This document shows positions 9,530 to 18,691 of a stretch of 64,000 bases of DNA, piece after piece; the stretch's first letter is position 1, and every line of letters begins with the position of its first letter. Position numbers and translations under genes: made by a program. This stretch comes from an uncultured Butyricicoccus sp. (GTDB taxonomy: Bacteria > Bacillota > Clostridia > Oscillospirales > Butyricicoccaceae). Under the pieces are notes generated by a model. It was not told the DNA's origin and did not search any database. It saw only the letters and a program-made list of their open reading frames with translations. The DNA lies in assembly GCF_944381005.1 (NCBI RefSeq), contig NZ_CALWJM010000001.1, positions 124,001-188,000 on the forward strand. Reading direction: 5' to 3'.

Positions 9530-10419
9530 AAAGTAAATCTGCACTTCGTTTGTGCCTGTCATTGTTCATCTGTTTCGCGCTGCTTATCGGCAGCCAATCC
9601 TTTTTACAAAGCCTTTTGACGCTCTATCCAGAATGGTTCTGCATCTTGTTCCATGCGGTTTCTATGTTCATCCCCATTGTACTGCTGCATTTGCTGATGC
9701 CACGCAAAGAAGTCTTTCGTCCGAAACTAAAACCTTCGCATATTTCCGCGGAAATGTTGAGCTTCACCCTTTGCGCAGGACTTTCTATCACCTTCGCTCG
9801 CTTTATTCTGGATTATCTCGTGTACCGTATTACCGGGTCGAATACACTTGCACTGCCTTTTTCGCTTCTGACCATCTCATTTGGAAATTCGGTTTCGGTG
9901 CTCGCACTATTAGCCGCTATTCTGATTCCAGCATTTATGGAAGAACTGTATCTGCGGGGTTATATTCAAACCTTTTTGAGTGAATACATGAGTACCCGAC
10001 AAGTTTTAATTGTTCTTTCTCTTATCAGCACGATGTTGTATGGTTCCTTGCCTACATTCCCCGGCGGTTTCCTATTTGCGTTAGGCATGAGTTGGCTTGC
10101 CTTTGTATTCGGTTCTTTCTGGTATGCCGTGATTGCACATATTACATCTTCTGCACTATATTTATTTTTAGGCTGGATTGTTTCCAAATTTACAGTCTAT
10201 GGCATTTTGCGGTTTTTACCGGCGCTATCCGCCATCTTTGCACTGTTATTCCTCTATATCGCACTGCGCTTGGCAGAGCGATTGATGTTGCGCCAACAGT
10301 TCAAAAAACTGCATTATGTACAGCACAGCGATTATTCCCTGAGCAAATTCGCTGGCAATGCAGCCGCACTCGCTTTTCTATTTGTATTTATCGCAAAAGC
10401 AGTGATTGGCATTATTTGA
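9526..10419 (+). CDS. CPBP family intramembrane glutamic endopeptidase
   Basis: 297 residues with about eight hydrophobic segments. The CPBP (Rce1-like, formerly Abi) active-site motif is seen as FMEELYLRGYI around residues 143-153. Histidines expected in later helices include the one in VIAHITSSALY. Family members cleave prenylated or bacteriocin-related peptides within the membrane; the substrate here is unknown. The GTG start overlaps the preceding stop (GTGA). It sits between folate and wall genes, and no bacteriocin gene is adjacent. Confidence 0.8.
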   Translation: MKSKSALRLCLSLFICFALLIGSQSFLQSLLTLYPEWFCILFHAVSMFIPIVLLHLLMPRKEVFRPKLKPSHISAEMLSFTLCAGLSITFARFILDYLVYRITGSNTLALPFSLLTISFGNSVSVLALLAAILIPAFMEELYLRGYIQTFLSEYMSTRQVLIVLSLISTMLYGSLPTFPGGFLFALGMSWLAFVFGSFWYAVIAHITSSALYLFLGWIVSKFTVYGILRFLPALSAIFALLFLYIALRLAERLMLRQQFKKLHYVQHSDYSLSKFAGNAAALAFLFVFIAKAVIGII

Positions 10420-10432
10420 CCGAGGTATTATC

Positions 10433-11767
10433 ATGGAAAATCATCGCTACACACCCAAACATTCTGAATCCAAATCGCGTACCCGAAGTTCCAATAATAC
10501 GCGCCGTAAAACAGGTTCGGCTGGTATGTCCAAAACCAGTTCGCGAAAGGATTCTTCGTCTACGGGTGGTTCTATTCGTCGCAACAGTGGACGCAGACAA
10601 GGAAACACTTCATCCTATATATACGACTATGACGACGATAATCTGTTTGAAGACGAAACCCCATCTGCGCGTTCTTCTCGCAAAAACGGTTCAAAAGGTA
10701 AAAAAAATAAAACAGGTTGTGCCTTGGCATCACTCTATTTCATCATTATCTTTGGGGTTTCAGTCTGCTTATCCCTTTTTCTGATTTTTGCCGCAAACGA
10801 TGTACTCGCGCTGGTCAAAACCGATGACGACATTTCGGTTGTCATTTCTCAGGATACCACAGTAAGCGAAATTGGTAAGCAGTTGGATGAAAGCGGTGTT
10901 GTCAATTATGGCATTTTGTTCCGGTTGTTTAATACCCTAACGGGTGATGGAGATATCATTGTTTCGGCTGGGTCATACACGCTCAATCCAACAATGGATT
11001 ATGGGCAAATCGTTCGCGCCCTGACCAAGACAACTTCCACAACAACGGTAAAGATAACCATACCAGAAGGCTATACGACTGCACAGATTCGTCAGACCCT
11101 TTTGGATAACAAAGTAACTTCTCAAGCGCTTTTGGATGATGCGTTGACTAATTACGCTTTTAAACATGAATTCCTCAAAGACCTTCAGCCACCAAAACAA
11201 AACTGGCTGGAAGGTTATCTGTTCCCAGACACCTATGAATTTGTTCAGGACAGCAAACAGCCAGTCTATGAAGTCATCAATGTGATGCTGAACAATTTTG
11301 ATTCCAAATATGATGAATCTATTAAGGAAGGTGCCGAAAAACTCGGATTAAGTACCAATGAAGTGGTCATCATTGCCTCACTCATTGAGCGCGAAGCCAA
11401 AGAAATTGATGAGTTCGCCAAAATTTCAGGCGTTATTCATAACCGTCTGAACAACAGCAGCGAATTCCCTTATCTGCAAATTGATGCTTCTCTGCAATAT
11501 GCTGTTGGTCATAACAATAAATTGACCGATGCAGACAAGGAATTGGATAGCCCTTACAACCTCTATAAATATAAAGGACTTCCGCCCGGCCCTATCTGTA
11601 ATCCCGGTTACAATGCACTTTATGCCGCAACCCATCCGGACGACCACGATTATTACTATTATGTGGCTATGCCTGACGGCACGCACCTGTTTGCTGAAAC
11701 CAACAGTCAGCACAACCGCAATCGCCAACGTGCAGAAGAAGCTTGGGCAGAGGCAAGTGAAGAATAA
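10433..11767 (+). CDS. mltG: Endolytic murein transglycosylase MltG (YceG-like)
   Basis: Membrane enzyme that cuts nascent glycan strands and sets peptidoglycan chain length. The first ~90 residues are a basic, Ser/Arg/Lys-rich cytoplasmic tail, followed by a tyrosine/aspartate patch, one transmembrane helix (about residues 104-125), a LysM-like segment and the YceG catalytic domain. The catalytic glutamate lies in ASLIEREAKE, and WLEGYLFPDTYEF is also typical. The start at 10433 is preceded by GAGG; an earlier in-frame ATG (10406) is inside the previous gene. About 444 residues, longer than E. coli MltG because of the tail. Confidence 0.92.
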   Translation: MENHRYTPKHSESKSRTRSSNNTRRKTGSAGMSKTSSRKDSSSTGGSIRRNSGRRQGNTSSYIYDYDDDNLFEDETPSARSSRKNGSKGKKNKTGCALASLYFIIIFGVSVCLSLFLIFAANDVLALVKTDDDISVVISQDTTVSEIGKQLDESGVVNYGILFRLFNTLTGDGDIIVSAGSYTLNPTMDYGQIVRALTKTTSTTTVKITIPEGYTTAQIRQTLLDNKVTSQALLDDALTNYAFKHEFLKDLQPPKQNWLEGYLFPDTYEFVQDSKQPVYEVINVMLNNFDSKYDESIKEGAEKLGLSTNEVVIIASLIEREAKEIDEFAKISGVIHNRLNNSSEFPYLQIDASLQYAVGHNNKLTDADKELDSPYNLYKYKGLPPGPICNPGYNALYAATHPDDHDYYYYVAMPDGTHLFAETNSQHNRNRQRAEEAWAEASEE

Positions 11768-11789
11768 ATCAGAACGGAGACTATCTGCT

Positions 11790-13013
11790 TTGAAAAAACC
11801 TGAGATTCTGTCACCTGCTGGTGACTTTGAAAAAATGAAATATGCCATTGCATATGGCGCTGACGCGGTCTATATGGCTGGTCAATCGTTTGGTATGCGC
11901 GCTGCTGCCGCAAATTTCAGCGCCGATGAACTGCGCGCGGGTATTGCTTATGCCCATGCGCAGGGCGTGAAGTGTTATATTACGGTCAATATCATTCCGT
12001 CCAATCAGGATTTGCAAACGTTGTCCGAATATCTGGCACTGTTGCAGGACTGTGGCGCCGATGCCATCATTGCCGCTGATGTGAGCGTGGTTGCGCTGGC
12101 AAAAAAATATGCCCCCAAAGTCCCGCTGCATATCAGCACCCAGACCAGCATTTTAAACTATGAAGCGGCAAACTTTTGGGCAGAACAGGGTGCTGAACGC
12201 ATTGTGCTTGCCCGTGAACTATCTCTTGCAGAAATTGCGGAAATCCGCGCCAAAACACCCAAAGAACTGGAAATCGAAGCCTTTGTACACGGTGCTATGT
12301 GCATCTCGTATTCCGGCCGCTGTTTGATTTCTCAGTACATGACCGGCCGAGATGCCAACCATGGCGCTTGTGCACAGCCCTGCCGCTGGAAATATTCCTT
12401 GGTAGAAGAAAAACGACCGGGAGAATATTTCCCGGTGGAGGAGGACGACCGCGGCACCTATCTGTACAATTCTAAAGATTTGTGCATGATTGACCATATC
12501 CCCGAACTTATCCAAGCCGGTATTGACTCGTTCAAAATTGAGGGCCGTAACAAGACGGCTTACTATGCAGCAGGCATTACTTCGGCTTATCGCCGTGCAG
12601 TAGATGCCTACTGTGCGCAGCCCGATAACTTTGTCTTGCCCGCCGATATCCGAGAGGAAATCGGCAAGGTGAGTCACCGCAACTACTATACCGGATTCTA
12701 TTTCGGTTCGGAAGAAAACGGGCAGTTCTATGAGGACAGCCAGTATATTCGGGATTGGGAAGTGACCGGCTTATTGGCTCAGGCAGATGATACTGGTCAT
12801 GCCGTGTTTACCTTAAAAAACCGATTTTATCCGGGCGATACGCTGGAATTGCTCCAGCCCGGTCATGAACCTTACACGTTCCAAGTCAATGAAGTGAAAG
12901 ACGATGACGGAAACCTGCTCTCGGTCGTACATCACCCTGAAATGCGTTTCCATCTGTCCTTTCCGTTCGCCGTTGCACCCTTTGCCATCCTGCGCAAGGA
13001 ACGCAAGAACTGA
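11790..13013 (+). CDS. Peptidase U32 family protein (YrrN/YrrO, RlhA/TrhP-like)
   Basis: About 407 residues. The U32 signature is clear: EAFVHGAMCISYSGRCLIS followed by NHGACAQPCRWKY, with cysteines that bind an Fe-S cluster in the family. The N-terminus KKPEILSPAGDFEKMKYAI is also characteristic. U32 proteins were named as collagenases, but most studied members act in RNA modification (tRNA U34 hydroxylation, 23S rRNA hydroxylation), so a tRNA role is more likely. The proposed TTG start (11790) has CGGAGA nine bases upstream and matches the family N-terminus. The mltG-to-U32 order is common in Firmicutes. Confidence 0.88.
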   Translation: MKKPEILSPAGDFEKMKYAIAYGADAVYMAGQSFGMRAAAANFSADELRAGIAYAHAQGVKCYITVNIIPSNQDLQTLSEYLALLQDCGADAIIAADVSVVALAKKYAPKVPLHISTQTSILNYEAANFWAEQGAERIVLARELSLAEIAEIRAKTPKELEIEAFVHGAMCISYSGRCLISQYMTGRDANHGACAQPCRWKYSLVEEKRPGEYFPVEEDDRGTYLYNSKDLCMIDHIPELIQAGIDSFKIEGRNKTAYYAAGITSAYRRAVDAYCAQPDNFVLPADIREEIGKVSHRNYYTGFYFGSEENGQFYEDSQYIRDWEVTGLLAQADDTGHAVFTLKNRFYPGDTLELLQPGHEPYTFQVNEVKDDDGNLLSVVHHPEMRFHLSFPFAVAPFAILRKERKN

Positions 13014-13041
13014 TTGACAAACGCACAAAATATGCTACAAT
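13014..13041 (+). promoter_or_regulatory. Promoter of alaS
   Basis: TTGACA (13014-13019), 16 bases, TACAAT (13036-13041). The -35 begins directly after the stop codon of the U32 peptidase gene (13011-13013). Confidence 0.75.
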
Positions 13042-13047
13042 ATTTTA

Positions 13048-13287
13048 TGTAATATTTTGATAAGCAATGAAGAACCGAGCCAGATTCGCAGCCTTTAGAG
13101 AGAAGGGGAGTGGTGGAAGCCCTTCGGTCAGCGGTCTGTTGCAGCCAGTTTGGAGCTTTCCGCGAAATCGGACGTATTTTCTGCGTTAAAGAATACCTGA
13201 GATGCCATTCCATATGGCAATTAGGGTGGTACCGTGAAAGTATACGCAGCTTTCGCCCCTAAATTGGGGTGAAAGCTGTTTTCTTTT
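13048..13287 (+). promoter_or_regulatory. Alanine T-box leader of alaS
   Basis: Elements in order are ATGAAG (kink-turn strand), AGAGAG, GGTG, then GCC-A-GTTT-GGAGC. In the same register as the leucine leader this gives the specifier GCC (Ala) at 13144-13146. The T-box AGGGTGGTACCG is at 13223-13234. The terminator has arms CAGCTTTCGCCCC (13247-13259) and GGGGTGAAAGCTG (13266-13278) and a T-run. Uncharged tRNA-Ala should induce alaS. Confidence 0.92.
13247..13287 (+). terminator. Terminator of the alaS T-box leader
   Basis: A 13-base-pair GC-rich hairpin with a six-base loop is followed by TTTTCTTTT. It also ends read-through from the mltG-U32 operon unless tRNA-Ala is uncharged. Confidence 0.85.
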
Positions 13288-13339
13288 GCAACCCGCTTTT
13301 CTTTGCTTTATTTTTAATTCACATTGGAGGAAACACACT

Positions 13340-15988
13340 ATGCAGTACAGAGGCTTAAATGAGCTTCGCGAAATGTATCTTTCGTTCTTTGAGAGCAAAG
13401 GTCATCTGCGTCTGCCCAGCTTTTCGCTGATTCCGCAGAATGACGCTTCTTTGCTTCTCATCAACTCCGGTATGGCTCCCATGAAGCCATTCTTCACCGG
13501 CGAACAGGAACCCCCGCGCCGTCGCGTCACCACCTGCCAAAAGTGCATTCGTACTGGCGACATTGAAAATGTCGGCAAAACTGCCCGTCATGGCACTTAT
13601 TTTGAAATGCTCGGTAACTTCTCGTTTGGTGACTACTTCAAACGTGAAGCCATTCATTGGAGCTGGGAGTTCTTGACCTCTCCTGAATGGGTGGGCATTG
13701 ACCCTGGCCGCCTGTATCCGTCCATTTATGTCGATGACGACGAGGCGTTTGAAATCTGGAACAAGGAAGTTGGTATTCCTGCCGAGCGCATTTTCCGTTT
13801 CGGTAAGGGCGATAACTTCTGGGAACATGGCTCCGGCCCGTGCGGCCCATGCTCGGAAATTTATTACGACCGTGGCGAAGAATATGGCTGCCACAAGCCC
13901 GATTGTACGGTCGGCTGCGATTGTGACCGCTATATGGAAGTATGGAACAACGTATTCTCCCAGTTCAACAATGACGGTCACGGCAACTATACCGAACTCA
14001 AGCAGAAAAATATTGATACCGGTATGGGTCTGGAACGTCTGGCTTGTGTGGTACAGGGCGTTGGTTCGCTGTTTGAAGTCGATACCGTGCGCAATATTAT
14101 GAAGCACATCGAACGCATTGCAGGTGTAGAGTATCACAAGGACGAAAAAGTAGATATCTCGCTTCGCGTTATCACTGACCACATTCGTTCTACTGCTATG
14201 ATGGTCTGTGATGGTGTTATTCCGTCCAATGAAGGTCGCGGCTATGTACTGCGCCGTTTGCTGCGCCGCGCTGCTCGTCACGGAAAATTGCTCGGCATCA
14301 ATCGCCCGTTCCTGTCCGAAGTGCTCGACACGGTAATTGAAGAAAACAAGGGTCATTACCCCGAACTGGCACAGAAGAGCGACTATATTCATAAGGTCAT
14401 CGAAATGGAAGAAGCGCGTTTCGATGCTACCATTGATAGTGGTCTGTCCATCCTCAATGAAATGATGGATGCTGTCAAGCAGCAGGGCAAGACCGAACTG
14501 CCTGCCGCAGATGCGTTCAAGCTGTATGACACATACGGATTCCCGATTGACCTGACACTGGAAATTCTGGAAGAACAGGGCATGACGACCGACCGTGCTG
14601 GATTTGATGCTTTGATGAACGAACAGCGTGTGCGTGCGCGTGAAGACCGCAAGAAGATGGGTGACCTGGGTTGGGCTTCGGAAAATCTGGGTCTTGACAA
14701 GTCCATCAAAACCCGATTCGATGGTTATACCACCTTCGACGAACAGGCAACTGTACTTGCTATCGTTGCAAATGGTGAGGTTTCCGGCTCGGCTGCAACC
14801 GGCGATTCAGTCACTATCGTACTTGACCATACGCCGTTTTATGCTGAAATGGGCGGTCAGGTTGCAGACTTCGGTACCTTGACCAACGACAAGGGGCTGT
14901 TGGTTCGTATTTCTGATGTTCAGAAGACCAAGGACGGCAAATTCATGCATATTGGTAAGGTGGAATCCGGTGTAGTTGCAATCGATGACCTTGTAACTGC
15001 TTCGATTGACACCGCACGTCGTCAGGCAATCGCACGTTCGCACACAGCAACTCATTTGCTGCAAAAGGCGCTGCGTATGGTACTGGGAACCCATGTTGAG
15101 CAGGCTGGTTCGTACACCGATGCCGACCATGTTCGCTTTGACTTCACTCACTTTGCCGCTGTCACTCCGGAAGAACTACTCAAGATTGAGGATATCGTAA
15201 ACGATGCCATCTTTGCCGCTTATCCGGTTATTACCGAGGAAATGCCCATTGACGAGGCGAAAAAGCGTGGTGCAATGGCGCTGTTCGGCGAAAAATATGG
15301 CACCACTGTTCGCGTGGTACAAGCTGGTGACTTCTCGATTGAACTTTGTGGTGGTACCCATCTGACCAATACGGCTCAGGCGGGCATGTTTAAAATTATC
15401 TCGGAAAGCTCGGTTGCAGCCGGTGTGCGTCGTATCGAAGCCTTAACGGGTAAGGGTGTACTCAATTTCTTGCAGGAAAAGCAGACGTTGATTTTGGAAG
15501 CGGCAAAAACGCTCAAGACCACGCCGCACGACCTGCTCAACAAGGCAGAGCAACTCCTGAACGACCTGCGCGACTCCAGCCGTCAGGTAGAAAAGCTCAA
15601 TGCCAAGGTCGCAAACCTGCAAATGATTGACCTGTTTAATCTGTCGCGCGATGTAAAAGGCGTCAACGTCATTGCCGCCAAGCTGGAGGATGTAACCCCT
15701 GATATGCTGCGCGCAATGGGTGACCAGATTAAGGAAAAAGCGCCCAAGATGGTGGCTGTTCTGTCCACCGTTGGCGAAGGCGGAAAAATTAACTTCTTGT
15801 GTGTCTGTGGTGCCGAAGCGGTCAAGCTGGGCGCACATGCGGGCAAAATCATTAAAGAAGTCGCCAAAATGTGCGGCGGTGGCGGCGGTGGTCGTCCCGA
15901 CAATGCAACAGCTGGCGGTAAGGATGCTTCCAAACTGGAAGAAGCACTCGAAGCGGTGAACAACATCGTAGACGCACAGCTTTCCTAA
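13340..15988 (+). CDS. alaS: Alanyl-tRNA synthetase
   Basis: Charges tRNA-Ala. 882 residues, the full bacterial length. The class II catalytic core opens with LRLPSFSLIPQNDASLLLIN and contains NVGKTARHGTYFEMLGNFS. The editing domain has SHTATHLLQKAL and CGGTHL zinc ligands. The C-terminal oligomerisation (DHHA1) domain contains the glycine-rich CGGGGGGRPDNATAGG. TTGGAGG at 13324-13330 sets the start. A HIT-family gene follows after 34 bases. Confidence 0.98.
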   Translation: MQYRGLNELREMYLSFFESKGHLRLPSFSLIPQNDASLLLINSGMAPMKPFFTGEQEPPRRRVTTCQKCIRTGDIENVGKTARHGTYFEMLGNFSFGDYFKREAIHWSWEFLTSPEWVGIDPGRLYPSIYVDDDEAFEIWNKEVGIPAERIFRFGKGDNFWEHGSGPCGPCSEIYYDRGEEYGCHKPDCTVGCDCDRYMEVWNNVFSQFNNDGHGNYTELKQKNIDTGMGLERLACVVQGVGSLFEVDTVRNIMKHIERIAGVEYHKDEKVDISLRVITDHIRSTAMMVCDGVIPSNEGRGYVLRRLLRRAARHGKLLGINRPFLSEVLDTVIEENKGHYPELAQKSDYIHKVIEMEEARFDATIDSGLSILNEMMDAVKQQGKTELPAADAFKLYDTYGFPIDLTLEILEEQGMTTDRAGFDALMNEQRVRAREDRKKMGDLGWASENLGLDKSIKTRFDGYTTFDEQATVLAIVANGEVSGSAATGDSVTIVLDHTPFYAEMGGQVADFGTLTNDKGLLVRISDVQKTKDGKFMHIGKVESGVVAIDDLVTASIDTARRQAIARSHTATHLLQKALRMVLGTHVEQAGSYTDADHVRFDFTHFAAVTPEELLKIEDIVNDAIFAAYPVITEEMPIDEAKKRGAMALFGEKYGTTVRVVQAGDFSIELCGGTHLTNTAQAGMFKIISESSVAAGVRRIEALTGKGVLNFLQEKQTLILEAAKTLKTTPHDLLNKAEQLLNDLRDSSRQVEKLNAKVANLQMIDLFNLSRDVKGVNVIAAKLEDVTPDMLRAMGDQIKEKAPKMVAVLSTVGEGGKINFLCVCGAEAVKLGAHAGKIIKEVAKMCGGGGGGRPDNATAGGKDASKLEEALEAVNNIVDAQLS

Positions 15989-16022
15989 TCTGTGCGCACT
16001 GCGCTTCAAAGGAGGTTTTTCA

Positions 16023-16358
16023 ATGGATTGTCTGTTCTGCAACATCGCGGCGGGCAAAATTCCGTCCAAAAAGGTTTATGAAGATGACCTGTGCTATGCC
16101 TTCTATGACATCGACCCTCAGGCACCAACGCACTTTTTGGTCATCCCCAAGACGCATATTGCGTCGGTTTCGGCGGTCACACCGGAAAATGAAGCCATTG
16201 TTGGCCATATCTTCTCGGTTATCGCCAAAATTACCAATGAACTTGGCTTGGAAAGCTACCGCGTAGTTTCCAATATTGGCGAACAGGCCGGTCAATCGGT
16301 CTTTCATCTGCACTTTCATGTGCTGTCTGGTCGAGATATGACCTGGCCGCCGGGCTGA
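16023..16358 (+). CDS. HIT family protein (HinT-like purine nucleoside phosphoramidase)
   Basis: 111 residues. The histidine triad is present as HLHFHVLSGR near the C-terminus, with the CxxC motif CLFCNI at the start. HinT proteins hydrolyse AMP-lysine and other adenosine phosphoramidates, including mis-formed aminoacyl-adenylates of aminoacyl-tRNA synthetases, which suits its position behind alaS. AAAGGAGG precedes the start. The gene is followed by a terminator. Confidence 0.92.
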   Translation: MDCLFCNIAAGKIPSKKVYEDDLCYAFYDIDPQAPTHFLVIPKTHIASVSAVTPENEAIVGHIFSVIAKITNELGLESYRVVSNIGEQAGQSVFHLHFHVLSGRDMTWPPG

Positions 16359-16369
16359 TGAATGGTATC

Positions 16370-16406
16370 AGAAAAAGTGGCGCGCAGAAATGCCGCCACT
16401 TTTTCT
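16370..16406 (+). terminator. Terminator after the alaS-HIT operon
   Basis: Symmetrical arms AGAAAAAGTGGCG (16370-16382) and CGCCACTTTTTCT (16394-16406). The flanking A and T runs could let it work in both directions. Confidence 0.75.
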
Positions 16407-16432
16407 CTATCAGCATAGGGGAGGGGGCTTAT

Positions 16433-18682
16433 ATGCGCCGATTTGTCTTTTTCTTTGCCCTCGCGTTTGCGTTTGGCATTGGGTTGACGCTCGTTTTTCC
16501 AAATAGTATGCCGAAACTATTACGCCATGCACCATTGGTTATTTTAATTACGGTGTATGCTGTGTTTGTCGCGCGCTACTTTGCAAAACCACTTGTTATT
16601 TGTCTATTGATTGGTATTGCAGCAGGTAGCCTATATGCTTCCGCCTATCACAAAATAGTTGTGGAGCCAGTCAGCACCCTAACCGGACACACTGTCCTAA
16701 TCGAAGCTGAAGTGCGCGCCGAACCAGATATCTACGACAACAATCAACGGGCAGAAGTCAAAATTATGAGTGATTCGGCTAGCATTGACAGCCTATTTCC
16801 AACATTCTCTGCTATCGGCTATTTACCACTCACCGAAACACCGCTGACACCCGGCGATAAAGTGCGTGTATTGGTTTCTTTCTATGAACCAACTGCACGA
16901 CAAGGGTTTGACCGTCAGCGCTACCAGATGTCAAACGGCAATTTCATCTCTTTTTCTTACCAGAAAGACCCGGATACCAAAGAACCTGCACAATTCTCGG
17001 TGCAAAAAGCCGACCATATCCCGCTATATTATCGCCCACAAGCTTGGGCGCGACAGTTTGGCAACCAGATTCTGCAAGCATTACCCGATAGGGAAGCCGG
17101 ATTTTTATATGCGCTGCTGCTGGGAAATCGCGCTTATTTAGACCCCATCGACCAGCAAAATTTGCAAAAGGTGGGACTCAGCCATATCATTGCAGTATCT
17201 GGTATGCACCTGATGTTTCTCATCGGACTGATTCACCGGCTATTCAGTCGAAAAATCGGTGTGCCGCTTTCTTTTATCGTCATCTTGATTTTTATTCCCA
17301 TGGCGGGCAGTTCTCCGTCCATCATCCGTGCCGGTATCATGGCATCGCTGTCCGGCATCGCCTTTCTGTTTGGCAGGGAAGCGGACGGTCAAACTTCACT
17401 TGGCGCTGCGCTTGTGCTTTTATTAACGCTTAATCCGTATTCGCTGTTTAGTCTGAGCTTGCAACTGTCTTTTTTGTCCACTTTTGGAATTTTACGTTAT
17501 GCGTCACGCATGGAACACACTTTATTTGGTGCATGGTACACCCATACTTCCAACCCTATTTTGCATAAACTATTAGAAACGGCTGGGGCAACTATTAGTT
17601 GTTCGCTTTGTGCGACCCTGTTCACTACACCCGTTTTGGTTTCCACTTTCGGCTATATTACGCTATTGTCGTTGCCCTCTAACTTACTTACGCTCAGTGT
17701 TATCAGCTTGATTTTCAGTTTGGGAGTCTTTTTCTGTCTGCTCCCGTTTGCATCCGGTCTACTTGCGGGCATTTTACGCCCGCTGATTGATTTCGTATTC
17801 TGGTGTGCACAGACATTGGGGCAATGGCACTGGGGGATTCTATATTGGGAGGAAACCAGCGGTAAAATTGCGGTGGGTGCAACCTTACTGTTGATTTTTC
17901 TGATTTTGGCTCACCGTCACGTCAAGCCCAAAATCACGATTCCAATTTGCTGTTGTGTGCTCATTGGTGCGACCAGTTACGCTCATTTCGTACACGCAAA
18001 TACAACACGGGTAACGTTATATGCAGTAGGGGATGGGCAGATGATTTCCATTGCCGACGGATATAATACATTATCTTTGATTGACTGCGGCTGTGCTGCA
18101 AATCAGGATGGCCTGCAGATTTTACGCGAAAGTATGAATTGGTATGGATTTTCTGAATTAGATACCATTTTACTGACCGCGGTAGACAAAGGGCACGCAC
18201 GCAACATCGCTGGAATTCTTGACTCTATCCCAACCCGGAAACTTATTATTCCAGCTAACGTCAGAGAAAGTGAAACACTAGAAGAATTGACAGCAGCAGT
18301 TGCTCGTTCTGGTGTACCGCTGACCGTTTGGGATGGGGAAGCGGTCGATTTTCCTGGTCTTGCACAGACAACAGTGCTTGGAACGATTGACAGAAAATTG
18401 GGCGTTCATTTGCAGGATGGCACACTGGATTTACTAATTCTGCATAGCATGACACAGAATATGTTATCTGAACTATTGGAACAATCACCAGTTCAGGCAC
18501 AGCAGGTCATTTTAGCCAATCAATTTGAAAAACAAGAGCAATTGGAGCAGGCATTAAACATTATGCAACCACAAGAAATCCTGCTATCGTCTGGGTATAC
18601 TTCGGTGCAAACACTGTTTGGTGTTCCTGTGCGCTCGACGCTGGACACGGGCGACATTGTTTGGTCAATTCCCCATATTTAA
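16433..18682 (+). CDS. comEC: ComEC/Rec2 family DNA-uptake channel protein
   Basis: About 749 residues. An N-terminal membrane pair and extracytoplasmic DUF4131/OB-like region are followed by the multi-helix Competence domain, recognised by GLSHIIAVSGMHLMFLIGL and SPSIIRAGIMASLSGIAFLFG. The C-terminal ~220 residues sit where the metallo-beta-lactamase-like nuclease domain belongs, but its motifs are degraded: DVGQGDS is replaced by AVGDGQM (~531) and the HxDADH metal site by TAVDKGHARN (~582). DNA degradation at the surface may therefore be lost. GGGGAGGGGG sets the start; an in-frame ATG at 16358 lies in the preceding stop/terminator region. Operon with holA and rnmV. Confidence 0.88.
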   Translation: MRRFVFFFALAFAFGIGLTLVFPNSMPKLLRHAPLVILITVYAVFVARYFAKPLVICLLIGIAAGSLYASAYHKIVVEPVSTLTGHTVLIEAEVRAEPDIYDNNQRAEVKIMSDSASIDSLFPTFSAIGYLPLTETPLTPGDKVRVLVSFYEPTARQGFDRQRYQMSNGNFISFSYQKDPDTKEPAQFSVQKADHIPLYYRPQAWARQFGNQILQALPDREAGFLYALLLGNRAYLDPIDQQNLQKVGLSHIIAVSGMHLMFLIGLIHRLFSRKIGVPLSFIVILIFIPMAGSSPSIIRAGIMASLSGIAFLFGREADGQTSLGAALVLLLTLNPYSLFSLSLQLSFLSTFGILRYASRMEHTLFGAWYTHTSNPILHKLLETAGATISCSLCATLFTTPVLVSTFGYITLLSLPSNLLTLSVISLIFSLGVFFCLLPFASGLLAGILRPLIDFVFWCAQTLGQWHWGILYWEETSGKIAVGATLLLIFLILAHRHVKPKITIPICCCVLIGATSYAHFVHANTTRVTLYAVGDGQMISIADGYNTLSLIDCGCAANQDGLQILRESMNWYGFSELDTILLTAVDKGHARNIAGILDSIPTRKLIIPANVRESETLEELTAAVARSGVPLTVWDGEAVDFPGLAQTTVLGTIDRKLGVHLQDGTLDLLILHSMTQNMLSELLEQSPVQAQQVILANQFEKQEQLEQALNIMQPQEILLSSGYTSVQTLFGVPVRSTLDTGDIVWSIPHI

Positions 18683-18691
18683 GGAGCATTT

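Noticed and set aside
11790..13013. U32 gene as secreted collagenase
   Set aside because: No signal peptide is present, and the cysteine layout and mltG neighbourhood fit the RNA-modification branch of the family.
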